Positions 1-8,535 of a stretch of DNA of 64,000 nt are shown here, one piece after another. Every line of letters begins with the position of its first letter. Position 1 is the stretch's first letter. The notes beneath the pieces are model-generated. The model made no database searches. It was not told the origin of the DNA and saw only the letters and a program-made list of their open reading frames with translations. Location of the stretch: the NCBI GenBank assembly GCA_013298815.1, contig JAAFJF010000003.1, positions 1 to 64,000 on the forward strand, given 5' to 3'. The stretch is from Polaromonas sp. (GTDB lineage: Bacteria > Pseudomonadota > Gammaproteobacteria > Burkholderiales > Burkholderiaceae_C). Position numbers and translations under genes: made by a program.

Positions 1-276
1 CTGTCTTTGAGCTTCAACAACGACGGCCCGCTGGGCACTTTCTTCCGCTACATTGGCGACACCGCGACCTATTTGGCACGTTATGACGACTTGTTTACGG
101 GCAAAGACGAAAAAATCGACGTCAGCCAAGTGGCAGTCTCCATGAACGGCATCGAGCTGCAAGACCGCGAGTTTTTCGCCGCCATCAAAGAAGGCCGCGA
201 GCCGAACTCCAGCGTGGCACAGGTGGTCAATTGCTACAAAGTGTTGGATTCGCTGGAAAAGCAGCTGAATAGCTAA
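1..276 (+). CDS. Gfo/Idh/MocA-family oxidoreductase, C-terminal part
   Basis: The frame is open from the first base of the window, so this is the last 91 codons of a longer gene. The residues (for example VAVSMNGIELQDREFF and the end VVNCYKVLDSLEKQLNS) resemble the C-terminal part of Gfo/Idh/MocA-type NAD(P)-dependent dehydrogenases, which act on sugars and related polyols. The Rossmann fold and the catalytic motif would lie outside the window, so the substrate cannot be judged. It runs in the same direction as secB, 63 bases upstream of it. The assignment rests on general resemblance only; another oxidoreductase family is possible. Confidence 0.55.
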   Translation: MSLSFNNDGPLGTFFRYIGDTATYLARYDDLFTGKDEKIDVSQVAVSMNGIELQDREFFAAIKEGREPNSSVAQVVNCYKVLDSLEKQLNS

Positions 277-339
277 ACCAGAATGGGGTTGCGGGTCTGA
301 GATAATCATTCTTTTTCTCAAATACTTGAAAGCAACCCC

Positions 340-810
340 ATGGCAGACGCAGCGACCCCAGTTACCGAAACAAACGCAGAACCAGTTTTCCAAATCCAGC
401 GCGTTTACCTCAAAGAAGCGTCGTTAGAGCAGCCCAATTCACCGGCTATTTTGTTGGCGCAAGAGCAGCCAGAAGTGAATATTCAGCTCGGTGTGGATGC
501 CACACCAGTGGCTGACGGCGTGTTTGAAGTCACCGTCACCGCGACTGTGCACACCAAAATTGGCGAGAAAACTGTGTTTTTGGTGGAAGCCAAGCAAGCT
601 GGTATTTTCGAGATTCGCAATCTTGCTGCAGAACAAATGGGCCCCATCATGGGCATCACCTGCCCTGCGATTGTGTACCCGTACTTGCGCGGCAACGTGG
701 CAGACCTCGTCTCCCGCGCTGGCTTTCCGCCTGTGCATTTGGCTGAAATCAACTTCCAAGCCATGTACGAGCAGCAGCAAGCGGAACAAGCTGCAACGCC
801 GCTGCAATAA
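340..810 (+). CDS. secB: Protein-export chaperone SecB
   Basis: SecB is the cytoplasmic tetrameric chaperone that keeps precursor proteins unfolded and hands them to SecA at the Sec translocon. The 156-residue length is normal. The core shows the family pattern of alternating strands ([10 protein letters not shown], then [13 protein letters not shown]) followed by the conserved stretch around [23 protein letters not shown], which I recognise from proteobacterial SecB. The N-terminus is Ala/Thr-rich and the C-terminus Gln/Ala-rich, both expected to be disordered. The gene is followed by gpsA, a pairing common in proteobacteria. A dispersed repeat lies between the two genes. Confidence 0.95.
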   Translation: MADAATPVTETNAEPVFQIQRVYLKEASLEQPNSPAILLAQEQPEVNIQLGVDATPVADGVFEVTVTATVHTKIGEKTVFLVEAKQAGIFEIRNLAAEQMGPIMGITCPAIVYPYLRGNVADLVSRAGFPPVHLAEINFQAMYEQQQAEQAATPLQ

Positions 811-842
811 GCTATTTCCAGCGGAATATAGGCATAAATATG

Positions 843-888
843 ACTCTAGCCGGCGTATTTATTGCCTAAGCAGCTATTAAAAGTATAG
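843..888 (+). repeat. Dispersed ~45-bp repeat, copy 1
   Basis: This copy lies 32 bases after the secB stop. It has the core CTAGCCGGCGTATTTATTGC followed by CTAAGCAGCTATT and then AAAAGTATAG, whose ATAG can pair back to the CTAT. It is in the sense direction of the upstream gene, like the other intergenic copies. Confidence 0.85.
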
Positions 889-911
889 TGTAAATACTCT
901 CAAATTACCCC

Positions 912-1952
912 ATGAACATCATCGTTTTAGGCGCAGGCGCATGGGGTACGGCATTGGCGATCAGCGCGGCAAGCAACGCAAAAGCAAAGCATCACGTCAC
1001 TTTATGGTCGCGAGATGCGGCACAGGCTGTGGCCATGCAGTCGCAGCGCTGCAACACCAAGTATTTGCCGCAAGTGGTTTTTCCCGATTCTCTGCAAATC
1101 GCCAGTGGTGATTTCTCAGCCCTCATCAGAACGGCTGATGTGGTCATCATCGGCACGCCGATGTCGGGTTTGCTCGGTATGTTGTTGCAACTGGCAGATG
1201 TAACTTGCCCAGTGGCTTGGCTGTGCAAGGGTTTTGAAGCTGCTGAGAACAACAAAATTGACGGCAAAGTTGGCCTGCTTGGGCATGAAATCTACGCTCA
1301 AATTGCGACAAATCAGTCTAAAACGACGCAAAACATCCTAAAAACCGGAATCTTGAGCGGCCCCAGCTTCGCCCTAGAAGTCGCCAAAGGCCAGCCCACC
1401 GCTTTGGTCGCAGCCAGCGAGTTCCCCGAAGTGCGCGACGCTTTGATTGCCACCTTCCACAGCCCAAGTTTGCGGGTTTATGGCAATGACGATGTTGCTG
1501 GCGTGGAAGTAGGCGGCGCGGTGAAAAACGTCCTAGCCATCGCCACCGGCTTGTGTGACGGCCTGCAGCTAGGCCTAAACGCCCGCGCCGCCCTCATCAC
1601 CCGTGGTTTGGCGGAGGTGACGCGGCTTGGGCTGGTTTTGGGGGCGGATATCGAAACCTTCATGGGTTTGTCCGGCTTGGGCGACTTGGTGCTCACCGCC
1701 ACCGGCGATTTAAGCCGTAACCGCAAAGTTGGCTTGCTCTTAGCCCAAGGCAAAACCCTCTCAGAAGCCGTAGCGTCCCTAGGCCACGTAGCCGAAGGCG
1801 TCTACTGCGCCCGCACCGTAAGCCAACGTGCGCTGTCACTCGGGGTGGATATGCCGATCACGCAGTGTGTGGTGAAGGTGCTGGATGGCACTTTGAGTGC
1901 CAAGCAAGCGGTGGGGTTGTTGATGGGGCGGGATGCTACTGAGGAGCTTTAG
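912..1952 (+). CDS. gpsA: Glycerol-3-phosphate dehydrogenase [NAD(P)+]
   Basis: GpsA reduces dihydroxyacetone phosphate to sn-glycerol 3-phosphate, the backbone of membrane phospholipids, in the cytoplasm. The 346-residue product starts with the dinucleotide-binding motif [14 protein letters not shown] and contains [17 protein letters not shown], the catalytic-lysine segment [17 protein letters not shown], and the C-terminal [18 protein letters not shown] signature. These are hallmarks of the family. It follows secB in the same direction. Its stop codon overlaps the stop of the convergent small gene at 1949 by four bases. Confidence 0.96.
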   Translation: MNIIVLGAGAWGTALAISAASNAKAKHHVTLWSRDAAQAVAMQSQRCNTKYLPQVVFPDSLQIASGDFSALIRTADVVIIGTPMSGLLGMLLQLADVTCPVAWLCKGFEAAENNKIDGKVGLLGHEIYAQIATNQSKTTQNILKTGILSGPSFALEVAKGQPTALVAASEFPEVRDALIATFHSPSLRVYGNDDVAGVEVGGAVKNVLAIATGLCDGLQLGLNARAALITRGLAEVTRLGLVLGADIETFMGLSGLGDLVLTATGDLSRNRKVGLLLAQGKTLSEAVASLGHVAEGVYCARTVSQRALSLGVDMPITQCVVKVLDGTLSAKQAVGLLMGRDATEEL

Positions 1953-2179
1953 TCTAAGAAATCCCAAGGTATTTCTTTTTTAAACTTAACGATAGCCTCT
2001 TCTAAAAGCGTTAAAGAAATATCATCCTTGTACAAAGTTACAGATTTAGTTTTCTTCGAATCATCTCGAAAAATTTCTAAGATAGTCGTATTGTTTAATA
2101 CCAATTCAAGACCAATGCCATCACGATCACTAGTAACTTCACTAGCTCTCACCCATTTTATTTCCTGAGGTTCGCTCAT
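1949..2179 (-). CDS. Hypothetical 76-residue protein
   Basis: I do not recognise this product. It is a small soluble protein with no signal peptide or membrane segment. The first half reads like a beta-strand protein ([20 protein letters not shown]) and the second half has an acidic helix ending PWDFLD. It is convergent with gpsA and shares four bases with its end; panC starts 34 bases downstream of nothing recognisable. Its lower GC content than gpsA hints at a different origin. It could be an immunity-like or regulatory protein, but nothing in the sequence shows this. The ATG at 2179 is the only good start. Confidence 0.5.
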   Translation of the reverse strand: MSEPQEIKWVRASEVTSDRDGIGLELVLNNTTILEIFRDDSKKTKSVTLYKDDISLTLLEEAIVKFKKEIPWDFLD

Positions 2180-2213
2180 AAGATACTTTTGAATTTGAAT
2201 CTATTTCGCAGCA

Positions 2214-3077
2214 TCAAAACTCCAAATTATCAATCAACCGCGTCTTCCCCAGTTTCGCCGCACCCAGCACCACCAGAGGGTCGCTGCTTTGGCCGCCCAT
2301 GGAGAAGCCTACTTGCGGGGGTTGCAGGTCGGCGCGGCGGCGGACGGTTAGGTAGTCGGGGTGCCAGCCTCTGGCGGTTAGCTGGGCGATGGCTTCAGCT
2401 TCTAGAGCGGCGACGTTGTTGGCGTTTAGGCGGTAGTTTTTGGCCAATTGCTTCAAAGCCAGCGACAACTGAACGGCCTCAATGCGCTCTTCAGCACTCA
2501 AATACCCATTGCGCGAACTCAAAGCCAAGCCGTCGTCTGCTCGCTGGGTTTCGCCGCCAACAATGTCAATCGGCAGCGCAAACTGCTGCACCATGCGCTT
2601 CAAAACCATGAGCTGCTGGTAATCTTTTTTGCCAAACAAAGCAGTGCGTTTGCCTTCAGCCTCTGAAAACACGCAGGTGAACAGCTTCATCACCACCGTG
2701 CTTACGCCGACGAAGAAACCGGGGCGGAAATGGCCTTCCAAGATGTCGGCCACCTCGGTAGGCGGCGAGATTTTGAAAGTTTGCGGCTCGGGGTAGAGCT
2801 CTTTTTCGGTGGGGGCGAAGAGCACGTCGCAGCCGGCCTCAGACAGCTTGTCGTAATCGGCCTGAAAGGTGCGCGGGTAGGTGTCGAAATCTTCATGCGG
2901 GGCAAACTGCAAGCGGTTCACAAAAATGCTGGACACTGTGACATCGCCCAGCGGCTTGGCCTGCTTGATCAGCGCCAAATGCCCCGCATGCAAATTGCCC
3001 ATAGTGGGCACAAACGCGGGGTGTTTGAACTGCGCGAGATGGGTGCGTAAATCTGCAGTGGTGTGGGCTATATACAT
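2214..3077 (-). CDS. panC: Pantothenate synthetase
   Basis: PanC joins D-pantoate and beta-alanine with ATP to make pantothenate, the last step of vitamin B5 synthesis. The 287-residue product has the nucleotidyl-transferase motif [14 protein letters not shown] near residue 25, with the HxGH signature, and later [20 protein letters not shown] and [14 protein letters not shown], the usual KMSKS-like region. Length is typical. Its partner panB lies upstream on the same strand but is separated from it by a toxin-antitoxin pair and two dispersed repeats; panD lies near 9.2 kb. The start at 3077 is an ATG. Confidence 0.95.
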   Translation of the reverse strand: MYIAHTTADLRTHLAQFKHPAFVPTMGNLHAGHLALIKQAKPLGDVTVSSIFVNRLQFAPHEDFDTYPRTFQADYDKLSEAGCDVLFAPTEKELYPEPQTFKISPPTEVADILEGHFRPGFFVGVSTVVMKLFTCVFSEAEGKRTALFGKKDYQQLMVLKRMVQQFALPIDIVGGETQRADDGLALSSRNGYLSAEERIEAVQLSLALKQLAKNYRLNANNVAALEAEAIAQLTARGWHPDYLTVRRRADLQPPQVGFSMGGQSSDPLVVLGAAKLGKTRLIDNLEF

Positions 3078-3108
3078 GATATTGACATAATTTTTTAGTT
3101 GATTTTCA

Positions 3109-3151
3109 CTATAAATTTAATAGCTGCTCAGACAATGAATACGCCGACTAT
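3109..3151 (-). repeat. Dispersed ~45-bp repeat, copy 2
   Basis: This copy lies 23 bases beyond the stop of the toxin gene. On the minus strand it reads GTCGGCGTATTCATTGTCTG and then AGCAGCTATTAAATTTATAG. It has the same direction as copy 3 on the other side of the toxin-antitoxin pair. Confidence 0.8.
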
Positions 3152-3174
3152 ATACAGAATTTAAGGTCTAAAAT

Positions 3175-3492
3175 CTAGCGCATCAAACGCTGCATTAACA
3201 AGGTTTCTAAGTCGCGGCGCGTATCCACAACCATATAAATATACACGGCATCTGCCCGTGGCTCATAGATAACGCGGTTCATACCCGAGACGATTTGTCT
3301 GTACTGATTCAGGTTTAAGCTCTCCAGTTCAGGTGGCACAGCACCCAAGAGTGGAAATGTCGCCAAATTCCGAATGCTTTCTTTCAGTTTGCTGTACGTT
3401 TTCAGCCACGTAGTTTGCGAAAAGTTTTTAACAACATAACTGCGTAACTCCTTCAAATCCTGCTCAGCCGAGTCAAGAATGACAACCTTCAT
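3175..3492 (-). CDS. RelE/ParE-family toxin
   Basis: Members of this family are either ribosome-dependent mRNA endonucleases (RelE) or gyrase poisons (ParE). The 105-residue product has the family layout: an N-terminal strand (MKVVILDSAEQDLKELRSYV), two helices, a PLLG turn near residue 52, and the C-terminal strands RVIYEPRADAVYIYMVVDTR. Such proteins act in the cytoplasm and are neutralised by the antitoxin encoded just upstream. The start ATG overlaps the stop of that antitoxin (ATGA), the usual translational coupling. I cannot say from sequence whether the target is mRNA or gyrase. Confidence 0.85.
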   Translation of the reverse strand: MKVVILDSAEQDLKELRSYVVKNFSQTTWLKTYSKLKESIRNLATFPLLGAVPPELESLNLNQYRQIVSGMNRVIYEPRADAVYIYMVVDTRRDLETLLMQRLMR

Positions 3493-3782
3493 AGCTGCGT
3501 TTGGTGGTCAATGCTCGTATCTTCTTGCTCTAAACGCGCAAACACGTCTTCAGCGTCTTTGAACTTACCCAATTCAATCTCGCGTTTACCCAGTGCCAAA
3601 ATTTTGAGCAGAGCCAATGTGGCCTCGCGCTCTTCATAAGTTTTAACGTCAATCACCACCAACTTGGCTTCGCCGTTTTGTGTGATCAACAGTGGCTCAC
3701 GGCTTAGCGAAATGTCTTTCACAATCTGCGCTGTGTGGCTTTTCAGATAGCTGATGGGCTTGATGTGGGTGGAGAGTTGCAT
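3489..3782 (-). CDS. Phd/YefM-family antitoxin
   Basis: This is the antitoxin partner of the ParE/RelE-like toxin. The N-terminal half (THIKPISYLKSHTAQIVKDI, then LLITQNGEAKLVVIDVKTYE) matches the Phd/YefM DNA-binding fold. The C-terminal half is the acidic, flexible part that would wrap the toxin. I chose the ATG at 3782 (97 residues) because a GAGG ribosome-binding site lies just upstream; a TTG at 3800 would add six residues. Antitoxins of this family usually repress their own operon, and an inverted repeat lies at 3809-3837. The pair sits between panC and panB. Confidence 0.87.
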   Translation of the reverse strand: MQLSTHIKPISYLKSHTAQIVKDISLSREPLLITQNGEAKLVVIDVKTYEEREATLALLKILALGKREIELGKFKDAEDVFARLEQEDTSIDHQTQL

Positions 3783-3808
3783 GTTGGCCTCAAGTATCAA
3801 TTTGCGAT

Positions 3809-3837
3809 AAGACCAATTTTAGTCTTTATTTGGTCTT
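3809..3837. promoter_or_regulatory. Inverted repeat, candidate operator of the toxin-antitoxin operon
   Basis: AAGACCAA at 3809-3816 is the exact reverse complement of TTGGTCTT at 3830-3837. The half-sites are centred 21 bp apart, two helical turns, and lie 27-55 bases upstream of the antitoxin ATG. Autorepression by Phd/YefM antitoxins at such repeats is known; binding here is inferred. Confidence 0.5.
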
Positions 3838-3868
3838 GCTATGAAACAAATCAATGCAGCGATTTTTA

Positions 3869-3920
3869 CTATGAATTTAATAGCTGCTTAGGCAATAAAT
3901 ACGCTGGGTAGAGGCCTAAA
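3869..3920 (-). repeat. Dispersed ~45-bp repeat, copy 3
   Basis: This copy lies 20 bases beyond the stop of panB. On the minus strand it reads CCCAGCGTATTTATTGCC and then TAAGCAGCTATTAAATTCAT. With copy 2 it brackets the toxin-antitoxin pair as direct repeats. Confidence 0.85.
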
Positions 3921-3940
3921 TAACACCTAAAAAGCATGAA

Positions 3941-4816
3941 TTACCAAGCATGCACCGCATCATCCGGAAAACTGCCCTCTTTCACCGCTTTCACATAGGC
4001 CGCCATCGCCGCTTGCACCCCGCCAGCGCCTTCCATGAAGTTGCGCACAAACTTGGCGTTTTTGCCCAGATTGACGCCCAGCATGTCGTGCATCACCAGC
4101 ACTTGGCCGGCGGTGCCGCTACCTGCGCCTATGCCTATGGTGTGGCAGCGCGGCAGCTCTAAAGTTAACGCGGCAGACAGGGCGGCGGGCACCATTTCTA
4201 GCACCAGCATGGTCGCGCCTGCGTCTTGCAACTCGTGGGCGTGGCGTTTCATGGTGACGGCGGTTTCTTCGGTTTTGCCCTGCACGCGGTAGCCGCCCAA
4301 GGCATGCACGGTTTGCGGCGTTAAACCGAGGTGGGCGCAGACAGGAATGCCACGCTCGACTAAGAACTGCACAATTTCCGCCGTCCAGCCACCGCCTTCT
4401 AATTTGACCATGTGCGAGCCGGCTTGCATCAACTTAGTAGCGCTACGGATGGCTTGCTCTTTGCCTTCGTGGTAGCTGCCAAACGGCATATCGCCCAGCA
4501 CCCAAGCCGTGCCTTGTGCGCGGCGAAGGCCACGGGTGACGCTTTCGACGTGGTAACACATGGTCTCTAAACTCACGCCGACCGTGCTGCTCAGGCCCTG
4601 GCAAACCATGCCCAGCGAATCACCTACCAAAATCGTCTCCACCCCAGCAGCATCGGCCACGGCGGCAAAGGTGGCGTCATAGGCGGTCAGCATGGTGATT
4701 TTTTCGCCGCGTTCGCGCATTTCTTGCAAACGCGGCAGGCTGACGGGGCGGCGCGTGGGCATTTGCGCGGCTGGCGGCAAGGTGCCGTAAGGGGTAACTT
4801 GTGTCGTAATGCTCAT
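3941..4816 (-). CDS. panB: 3-methyl-2-oxobutanoate hydroxymethyltransferase
   Basis: PanB transfers a one-carbon unit from methylene-tetrahydrofolate to alpha-ketoisovalerate, the first committed step towards pantoate. The sequence has [20 protein letters not shown], the metal-site segment [27 protein letters not shown], and MVKLEGGGW, all characteristic of PanB. I chose the ATG at 4816 (291 residues) because GGGAG lies at the right distance; an upstream in-frame extension to 4858 looks non-native. It is transcribed away from nadC, with a 138-base divergent gap. The toxin-antitoxin pair separates it from panC. Confidence 0.95.
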   Translation of the reverse strand: MSITTQVTPYGTLPPAAQMPTRRPVSLPRLQEMRERGEKITMLTAYDATFAAVADAAGVETILVGDSLGMVCQGLSSTVGVSLETMCYHVESVTRGLRRAQGTAWVLGDMPFGSYHEGKEQAIRSATKLMQAGSHMVKLEGGGWTAEIVQFLVERGIPVCAHLGLTPQTVHALGGYRVQGKTEETAVTMKRHAHELQDAGATMLVLEMVPAALSAALTLELPRCHTIGIGAGSGTAGQVLVMHDMLGVNLGKNAKFVRNFMEGAGGVQAAMAAYVKAVKEGSFPDDAVHAW

Positions 4817-4954
4817 AGTGCGCTCCCAGCAAAGTTTGATTTCAAAGCATTTCGCCAATTTAGCTGCGAAAATGCAGAGTCTATTTCATAATTTCGACAA
4901 AACAGACACCACTTGTCCAATATATTGCCTACTTATTGAGTACTAATAGCGAAT

Positions 4955-5821
4955 ATGACACTTTTGAACACAGAATTTACCGCCGAAGCGATCACGGCAC
5001 TCGCCAAAGCCGATGTTGCTCGCGCCTTGTTAGAGGACGTCAATACTGGCGACTTGACCGCCAGCTTGATCGACCCAGCCAAACGCACGACGGCTCGCAT
5101 CTTGGCGCGTGAATCAGCGGTGATTTGTGGCACAGCATGGGCAGAAGCGGCGATTTTGGGCTTAGACCCAACCGCCAAACTGACCTGGCGCGTCAAAGAG
5201 GGCGAGAGCTGCCAAGCCGACCAAACGGTGCTGGACATCGAAGGCTTTGCTGGCAAGCTGCTGACTGCCGAACGCACTGCCCTGAACTTCATGCAAATGA
5301 TGAGCGGCGTGGCGACCAAAACGGCGGTTTACGTGGACATCGTGAAAGGCACTAAGGCAAAAATAGTCGATACCCGCAAAACCTTGCCCGGCCTGCGCAT
5401 GGCGCAAAAATACGCTGTGCTGTGTGGCGGCGGGACGAATCACCGCATCGGGCTGTATGACGCGGTGCTGATCAAAGAAAACCACATCGCCGCAGCGGGC
5501 AGCATTCCTGCCGTGTTGGAACGTGCCGCAAAATTAGCACCTAATGCCAAGTTCATTGAAATTGAAGTGGAGCGTTTGGATCAGCTCACCGAAGCTTTGA
5601 ACACTGGCGCAAAAATGGTTTTGTTGGACAACATGAGCGTACCGAACTTGCATGAGGCAGTCAAGATTAACCAAGGCCGAGCTATCCTAGAAATCTCAGG
5701 CGGCGTGACGCTGAACGGCCTGCGCGAGCTTGCAGAAACAGGCGTTGACCGCATCTCAATAGGCACGCTGACCAAAGACGTAAAAGCGACCGATTTTTCG
5801 ATGCGGTTCGGGGCTTTGTAA
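4955..5821 (+). CDS. nadC: Nicotinate-nucleotide pyrophosphorylase (carboxylating)
   Basis: NadC (quinolinate phosphoribosyltransferase) converts quinolinate and PRPP to nicotinate mononucleotide in de novo NAD synthesis. The 288-residue product shows [20 protein letters not shown], the PRPP and quinolinate-binding segments [20 protein letters not shown] and [19 protein letters not shown], and the C-terminal barrel motif [13 protein letters not shown]. nadA follows 25 bases downstream in the same direction, so the two should be cotranscribed. nadB lies 10 kb away on the other strand. Confidence 0.96.
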   Translation: MTLLNTEFTAEAITALAKADVARALLEDVNTGDLTASLIDPAKRTTARILARESAVICGTAWAEAAILGLDPTAKLTWRVKEGESCQADQTVLDIEGFAGKLLTAERTALNFMQMMSGVATKTAVYVDIVKGTKAKIVDTRKTLPGLRMAQKYAVLCGGGTNHRIGLYDAVLIKENHIAAAGSIPAVLERAAKLAPNAKFIEIEVERLDQLTEALNTGAKMVLLDNMSVPNLHEAVKINQGRAILEISGGVTLNGLRELAETGVDRISIGTLTKDVKATDFSMRFGAL

Positions 5822-5846
5822 GCGCACTTTTCAGAAAGTTATAAAC

Positions 5847-6965
5847 ATGACCACATCCGTTTTGAAACGCATCGACAAAGTCAATGTCGAGTATGACCAA
5901 CCCGCCTGCCCGACCCAAAGCGTCTGGGTGAAAGTGCCCGCCGAGCCGTTGCCGAACGAACGCATTGAGCTGAAAGCCCGCATCAAGCGCCTACTCAAAG
6001 AGCGCAACGCGGTGATGGTGTCGCATTACTACGTTCACCCCGATTTGCAGGATTTAGCCGAAGAAACGGGCGGCATCGTCAGCGATTCGCTTGAGATGGC
6101 GCGCTTTGGCCGTGACCACGCGGCGCAAACGTTGGTCGTCTCTGGTGTGCGCTTCATGGGTGAGACAGCGAAGATTTTGTCGCCTGAAAAGACGATTTTG
6201 ATGCCCGAACTAGAAGCCACCTGCTCGCTAGATTTGGGCTGCCCGATTGACGATTTCAGCGCCTTTTGCGACCAACACCCTGACCGCACCGTCGTCGTCT
6301 ACGCCAACACCAGCGCGGCGGTGAAGGCGCGTTCGGACTGGCTGGTGACGTCCAGCTGCGCTTTGGACATCGTTAAAGCCCTGAAAGACAAAGGCCAAAA
6401 AATCCTCTGGGCACCGGACAAACACTTGGGCGGCTACATCCAGCGCGAAACCGGCGCAGACATGGTGATGTGGAACGGCGCTTGCATCGTGCATGACGAG
6501 TTCAAAGCGGCAGAACTCGAGGCTTTGATGAAAGATCACCCAAAAGCCAAAGTCTTGGTACACCCCGAATCTCCCGCAGCCGTGGTTGCCTTGGCCGACG
6601 CTGTGGGCTCGACCTCCGCCATTTTGAAAGCCGCGCGCGAGATGGACGCCAAAGAATTCATCGTCGCGACCGACAACGGCATGATGCACAAGCTGCGCAC
6701 GCAAAACCCAGGCAAAATCTTCTTGGAAGCACCCACAGCTGGCAACAGCGCCACCTGCAAAAGCTGCGCCCACTGCCCATGGATGGCGATGAACGGCTTG
6801 GCCGCGTTGGCGCATGTGCTGGAAACCAACACGAATCAAATCCACATCGACCCCACCCTAGGCGTCCGCGCTCGTCTGCCGATTGACCGCATGCTCGCCT
6901 TTACCGCCGCGCTGCGCAATGGGCAGCCGACGAATCATTTGGTGCCGCATATTGGGGCGGCATAA
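5847..6965 (+). CDS. nadA: Quinolinate synthase
   Basis: NadA condenses iminoaspartate, made by NadB, with dihydroxyacetone phosphate to give quinolinate, using one [4Fe-4S] cluster. The 372-residue product has [39 protein letters not shown], and the cluster cysteines in [14 protein letters not shown], in [11 protein letters not shown], and in the C-terminal [14 protein letters not shown]. It forms an operon with nadC. queE begins 18 bases downstream in the same direction, so a NAD-queuosine transcript is possible. Confidence 0.95.
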   Translation: MTTSVLKRIDKVNVEYDQPACPTQSVWVKVPAEPLPNERIELKARIKRLLKERNAVMVSHYYVHPDLQDLAEETGGIVSDSLEMARFGRDHAAQTLVVSGVRFMGETAKILSPEKTILMPELEATCSLDLGCPIDDFSAFCDQHPDRTVVVYANTSAAVKARSDWLVTSSCALDIVKALKDKGQKILWAPDKHLGGYIQRETGADMVMWNGACIVHDEFKAAELEALMKDHPKAKVLVHPESPAAVVALADAVGSTSAILKAAREMDAKEFIVATDNGMMHKLRTQNPGKIFLEAPTAGNSATCKSCAHCPWMAMNGLAALAHVLETNTNQIHIDPTLGVRARLPIDRMLAFTAALRNGQPTNHLVPHIGAA

Positions 6966-6983
6966 CCGTGCTATCTTGAATAA

Positions 6984-7658
6984 ATGACATATTCAGTCAA
7001 AGAAATCTTTTACACCCTGCAAGGCGAAGGCGGCAATGCGGGGCGGCCTGCTGTGTTTTGCCGGTTTTCGGGGTGCAACCTGTGGAGTGGACGCGAGCAA
7101 GACCGTGCGAGTGCTGTTTGCCAGTTTTGTGATACCAAGTTTGTCGGAACGAATGGGACGCTGGGTGGAAAATACGCTACAGCAGAGAAACTGGCACTGA
7201 AAATTGCTTCACTTTGGCCGCAAGCCAACAACAATGACCGATTTGTTGTTCTCACCGGTGGAGAACCTTTGCTACAAGTCGATGAAATGCTCTTGGAAGC
7301 CTTGCACGCGCAGGGCTTCACCATCGCGGTGGAAAGCAACGGTACGGTCAAAGCGCCCAAAGGCATAGATTGGCTGTGCATTAGCCCCAAAGCGGGAGCG
7401 GCAGGTGTGGATTGGGTGCAAAAAAGCGGGCAAGAGCTGAAAGTCGTCTGGCCTCAAGTTGGGTTTACAAAAGCTGATTTAGATACTTTTGCAAATTCAG
7501 CTGAATTGCATTTTGATACTAAATATATATCGCCCTTAGACGATATTACTGGTAATCTTTTGCACAAAGATAATATCAAAGCCTGCATTCAAATGTGCCT
7601 AGATAATCCTGCGTGGAAACTCAGCCTGCAAACGCACAAAATAACTGGAATACGATGA
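6984..7658 (+). CDS. queE: 7-carboxy-7-deazaguanine synthase
   Basis: QueE is a radical-SAM enzyme that turns 6-carboxy-tetrahydropterin into 7-carboxy-7-deazaguanine on the way to queuosine in tRNA. The 224-residue product begins YSVKEIFYTLQGEGGNAGRP and has the proteobacterial form of the radical-SAM cysteines, CNLWSGREQDRASAVCQFC, in which the usual CxxxCxxC is widened by an insert. VLTGGEPLLQVDEML is the SAM-binding glycine motif. Its stop overlaps the start of queD (ATGA), so the two are translationally coupled. queC and queF are not in the window. Confidence 0.93.
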   Translation: MTYSVKEIFYTLQGEGGNAGRPAVFCRFSGCNLWSGREQDRASAVCQFCDTKFVGTNGTLGGKYATAEKLALKIASLWPQANNNDRFVVLTGGEPLLQVDEMLLEALHAQGFTIAVESNGTVKAPKGIDWLCISPKAGAAGVDWVQKSGQELKVVWPQVGFTKADLDTFANSAELHFDTKYISPLDDITGNLLHKDNIKACIQMCLDNPAWKLSLQTHKITGIR

Positions 7659-8041
7659 ATATCGCCCATAAACATTCCTTTGAAGTCAGTCAAAGCTTCT
7701 ATTTTGACGCAGCCCATAGGCTGAACCGTGAGATAGAAATTGAAGGCAGTCGTCGTATTCATGGCCATACCTATTTGGCAGAAGTGGCTGTGCGTAGTGC
7801 AGTAAATAACAATACCGGCATGGTGATGGATATTGGTTTGATACGAATAGAAGTCGCCAAAGTTCGCGAGTTACTAGATCACCATTATCTCGACGAAGTG
7901 CCAGATTTGGGGATTCCCACGCTAGAAAACCTGTGTATCTATATTGAAAAAGCCATGCGAGTTAATGGTTTACAACTGTCCCGCGTATCCGTTTGGCGCG
8001 AATCCTTGGGTGACAGGTGCGATATGGCTGTTGCTATTTAA
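7655..8041 (+). CDS. queD: 6-carboxy-tetrahydropterin synthase family protein (QueD-like)
   Basis: QueD makes 6-carboxy-tetrahydropterin from dihydroneopterin triphosphate, the substrate of QueE. The 128-residue product has the three zinc-binding histidines (FYFDAAHRL and RRIHGHTY) and the catalytic Asp-His region ELLDHHYLDEVPDL. The catalytic cysteine, normally four residues before HGH, is replaced by serine (EGSRRIHGH); the only cysteines are near residues 95 and 123. The start at 7655 is set by the ATGA overlap with queE. Pairing with queE argues for a role in the pathway, but activity is uncertain. It could be a divergent PTPS-family enzyme. Confidence 0.85.
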   Translation: MNIAHKHSFEVSQSFYFDAAHRLNREIEIEGSRRIHGHTYLAEVAVRSAVNNNTGMVMDIGLIRIEVAKVRELLDHHYLDEVPDLGIPTLENLCIYIEKAMRVNGLQLSRVSVWRESLGDRCDMAVAI

Positions 8042-8070
8042 TAAATAGCTATTTTTACCCTATAAATTCG

Positions 8071-8117
8071 ACTATAGCCAGTGTATTTATTGCCTAAGCA
8101 GCTATTAAATATATAGC
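8071..8117 (+). repeat. Dispersed ~45-bp repeat, copy 4
   Basis: This copy lies 29 bases after the queD stop. It reads TATAGCCAGTGTATTTATTG, then CCTAAGCAGCTATT and AAATATATAGC; GCTAT and ATAGC form a 5-bp stem. Copy 5 lies in the same direction beyond the next gene. Confidence 0.85.
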
Positions 8118-8146
8118 AAATTTAACGCTTTTTATATACTTTAAAT

Positions 8147-8485
8147 ATGACCGAACCCATCTTCGTCCCCCACCAAGAGTTCAAAACCGGCCTCCCCCGT
8201 GGCCGCTTTCACGTCATCGTCAACCCTGAGCGGGCGCAAAAGTATATCAAGCACAAGTTAATGGTTGTTGCACTCGCACTGCCCATGATAGGTATTGGCG
8301 CTGCATTGGCGATATCTGGCTACCCGTGGGTGGGTGCACCGCTGGTATTTATAGGCATATTGCTGCCACGTTATATTAAAAAGCAAGCGCCAAAAATATT
8401 ATTGCATTTAGCGCAGAACGATGCCAGAACTTACCAAGAGGCGATTGAATACGAGATATTAGAAGTGCGGATGGCAGAGGGTTAA
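8147..8485 (+). CDS. Small membrane protein of unknown function
   Basis: I do not recognise this 112-residue protein. The N-terminal 40 residues are soluble (EFKTGLPRGRFHVIVNPERA). Two hydrophobic segments follow, about 41-58 (VVALALPMIGIGAALAI) and 62-78 (WVGAPLVFIGILLP), ending in a basic KKQAPK stretch that suggests a cytoplasmic C-terminus. The tail is charged and helical. Start and stop are clear. Direct copies of the dispersed repeat lie on both sides, 29 bases before the start and 5 bases after the stop. It follows queED but has no evident link to it. Confidence 0.7.
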   Translation: MTEPIFVPHQEFKTGLPRGRFHVIVNPERAQKYIKHKLMVVALALPMIGIGAALAISGYPWVGAPLVFIGILLPRYIKKQAPKILLHLAQNDARTYQEAIEYEILEVRMAEG

Positions 8486-8490
8486 ATTCA

Positions 8491-8535
8491 TACCTAGCCA
8501 ACGTATTTATTGCCTAAGATGCTATTTTTTTAGAA
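8491..8535 (+). repeat. Dispersed ~45-bp repeat, copy 5
   Basis: This copy begins 5 bases after the stop of the upstream gene: ACCTAGCCAACGTATTTATT, then GCCTAAGATGCTATT. The second stem arm is replaced by a T-run followed by TAGAAG, a variant shared with copy 12. Its tail supplies the stop codon of the convergent gene on the minus strand (TAA at 8530-8532). Confidence 0.8.

Noticed and set aside
811-842. A possible half-copy of the repeat (GCTATTTCCAGCGG and GGCATAAATA) just after secB
   Set aside because: Too few positions agree with either half of the consensus to call it.
6228-6845. Open frame of 205 codons on the minus strand
   Set aside because: It is antisense to nadA; nadA has clear cluster cysteines and motifs, and the antisense product has none.
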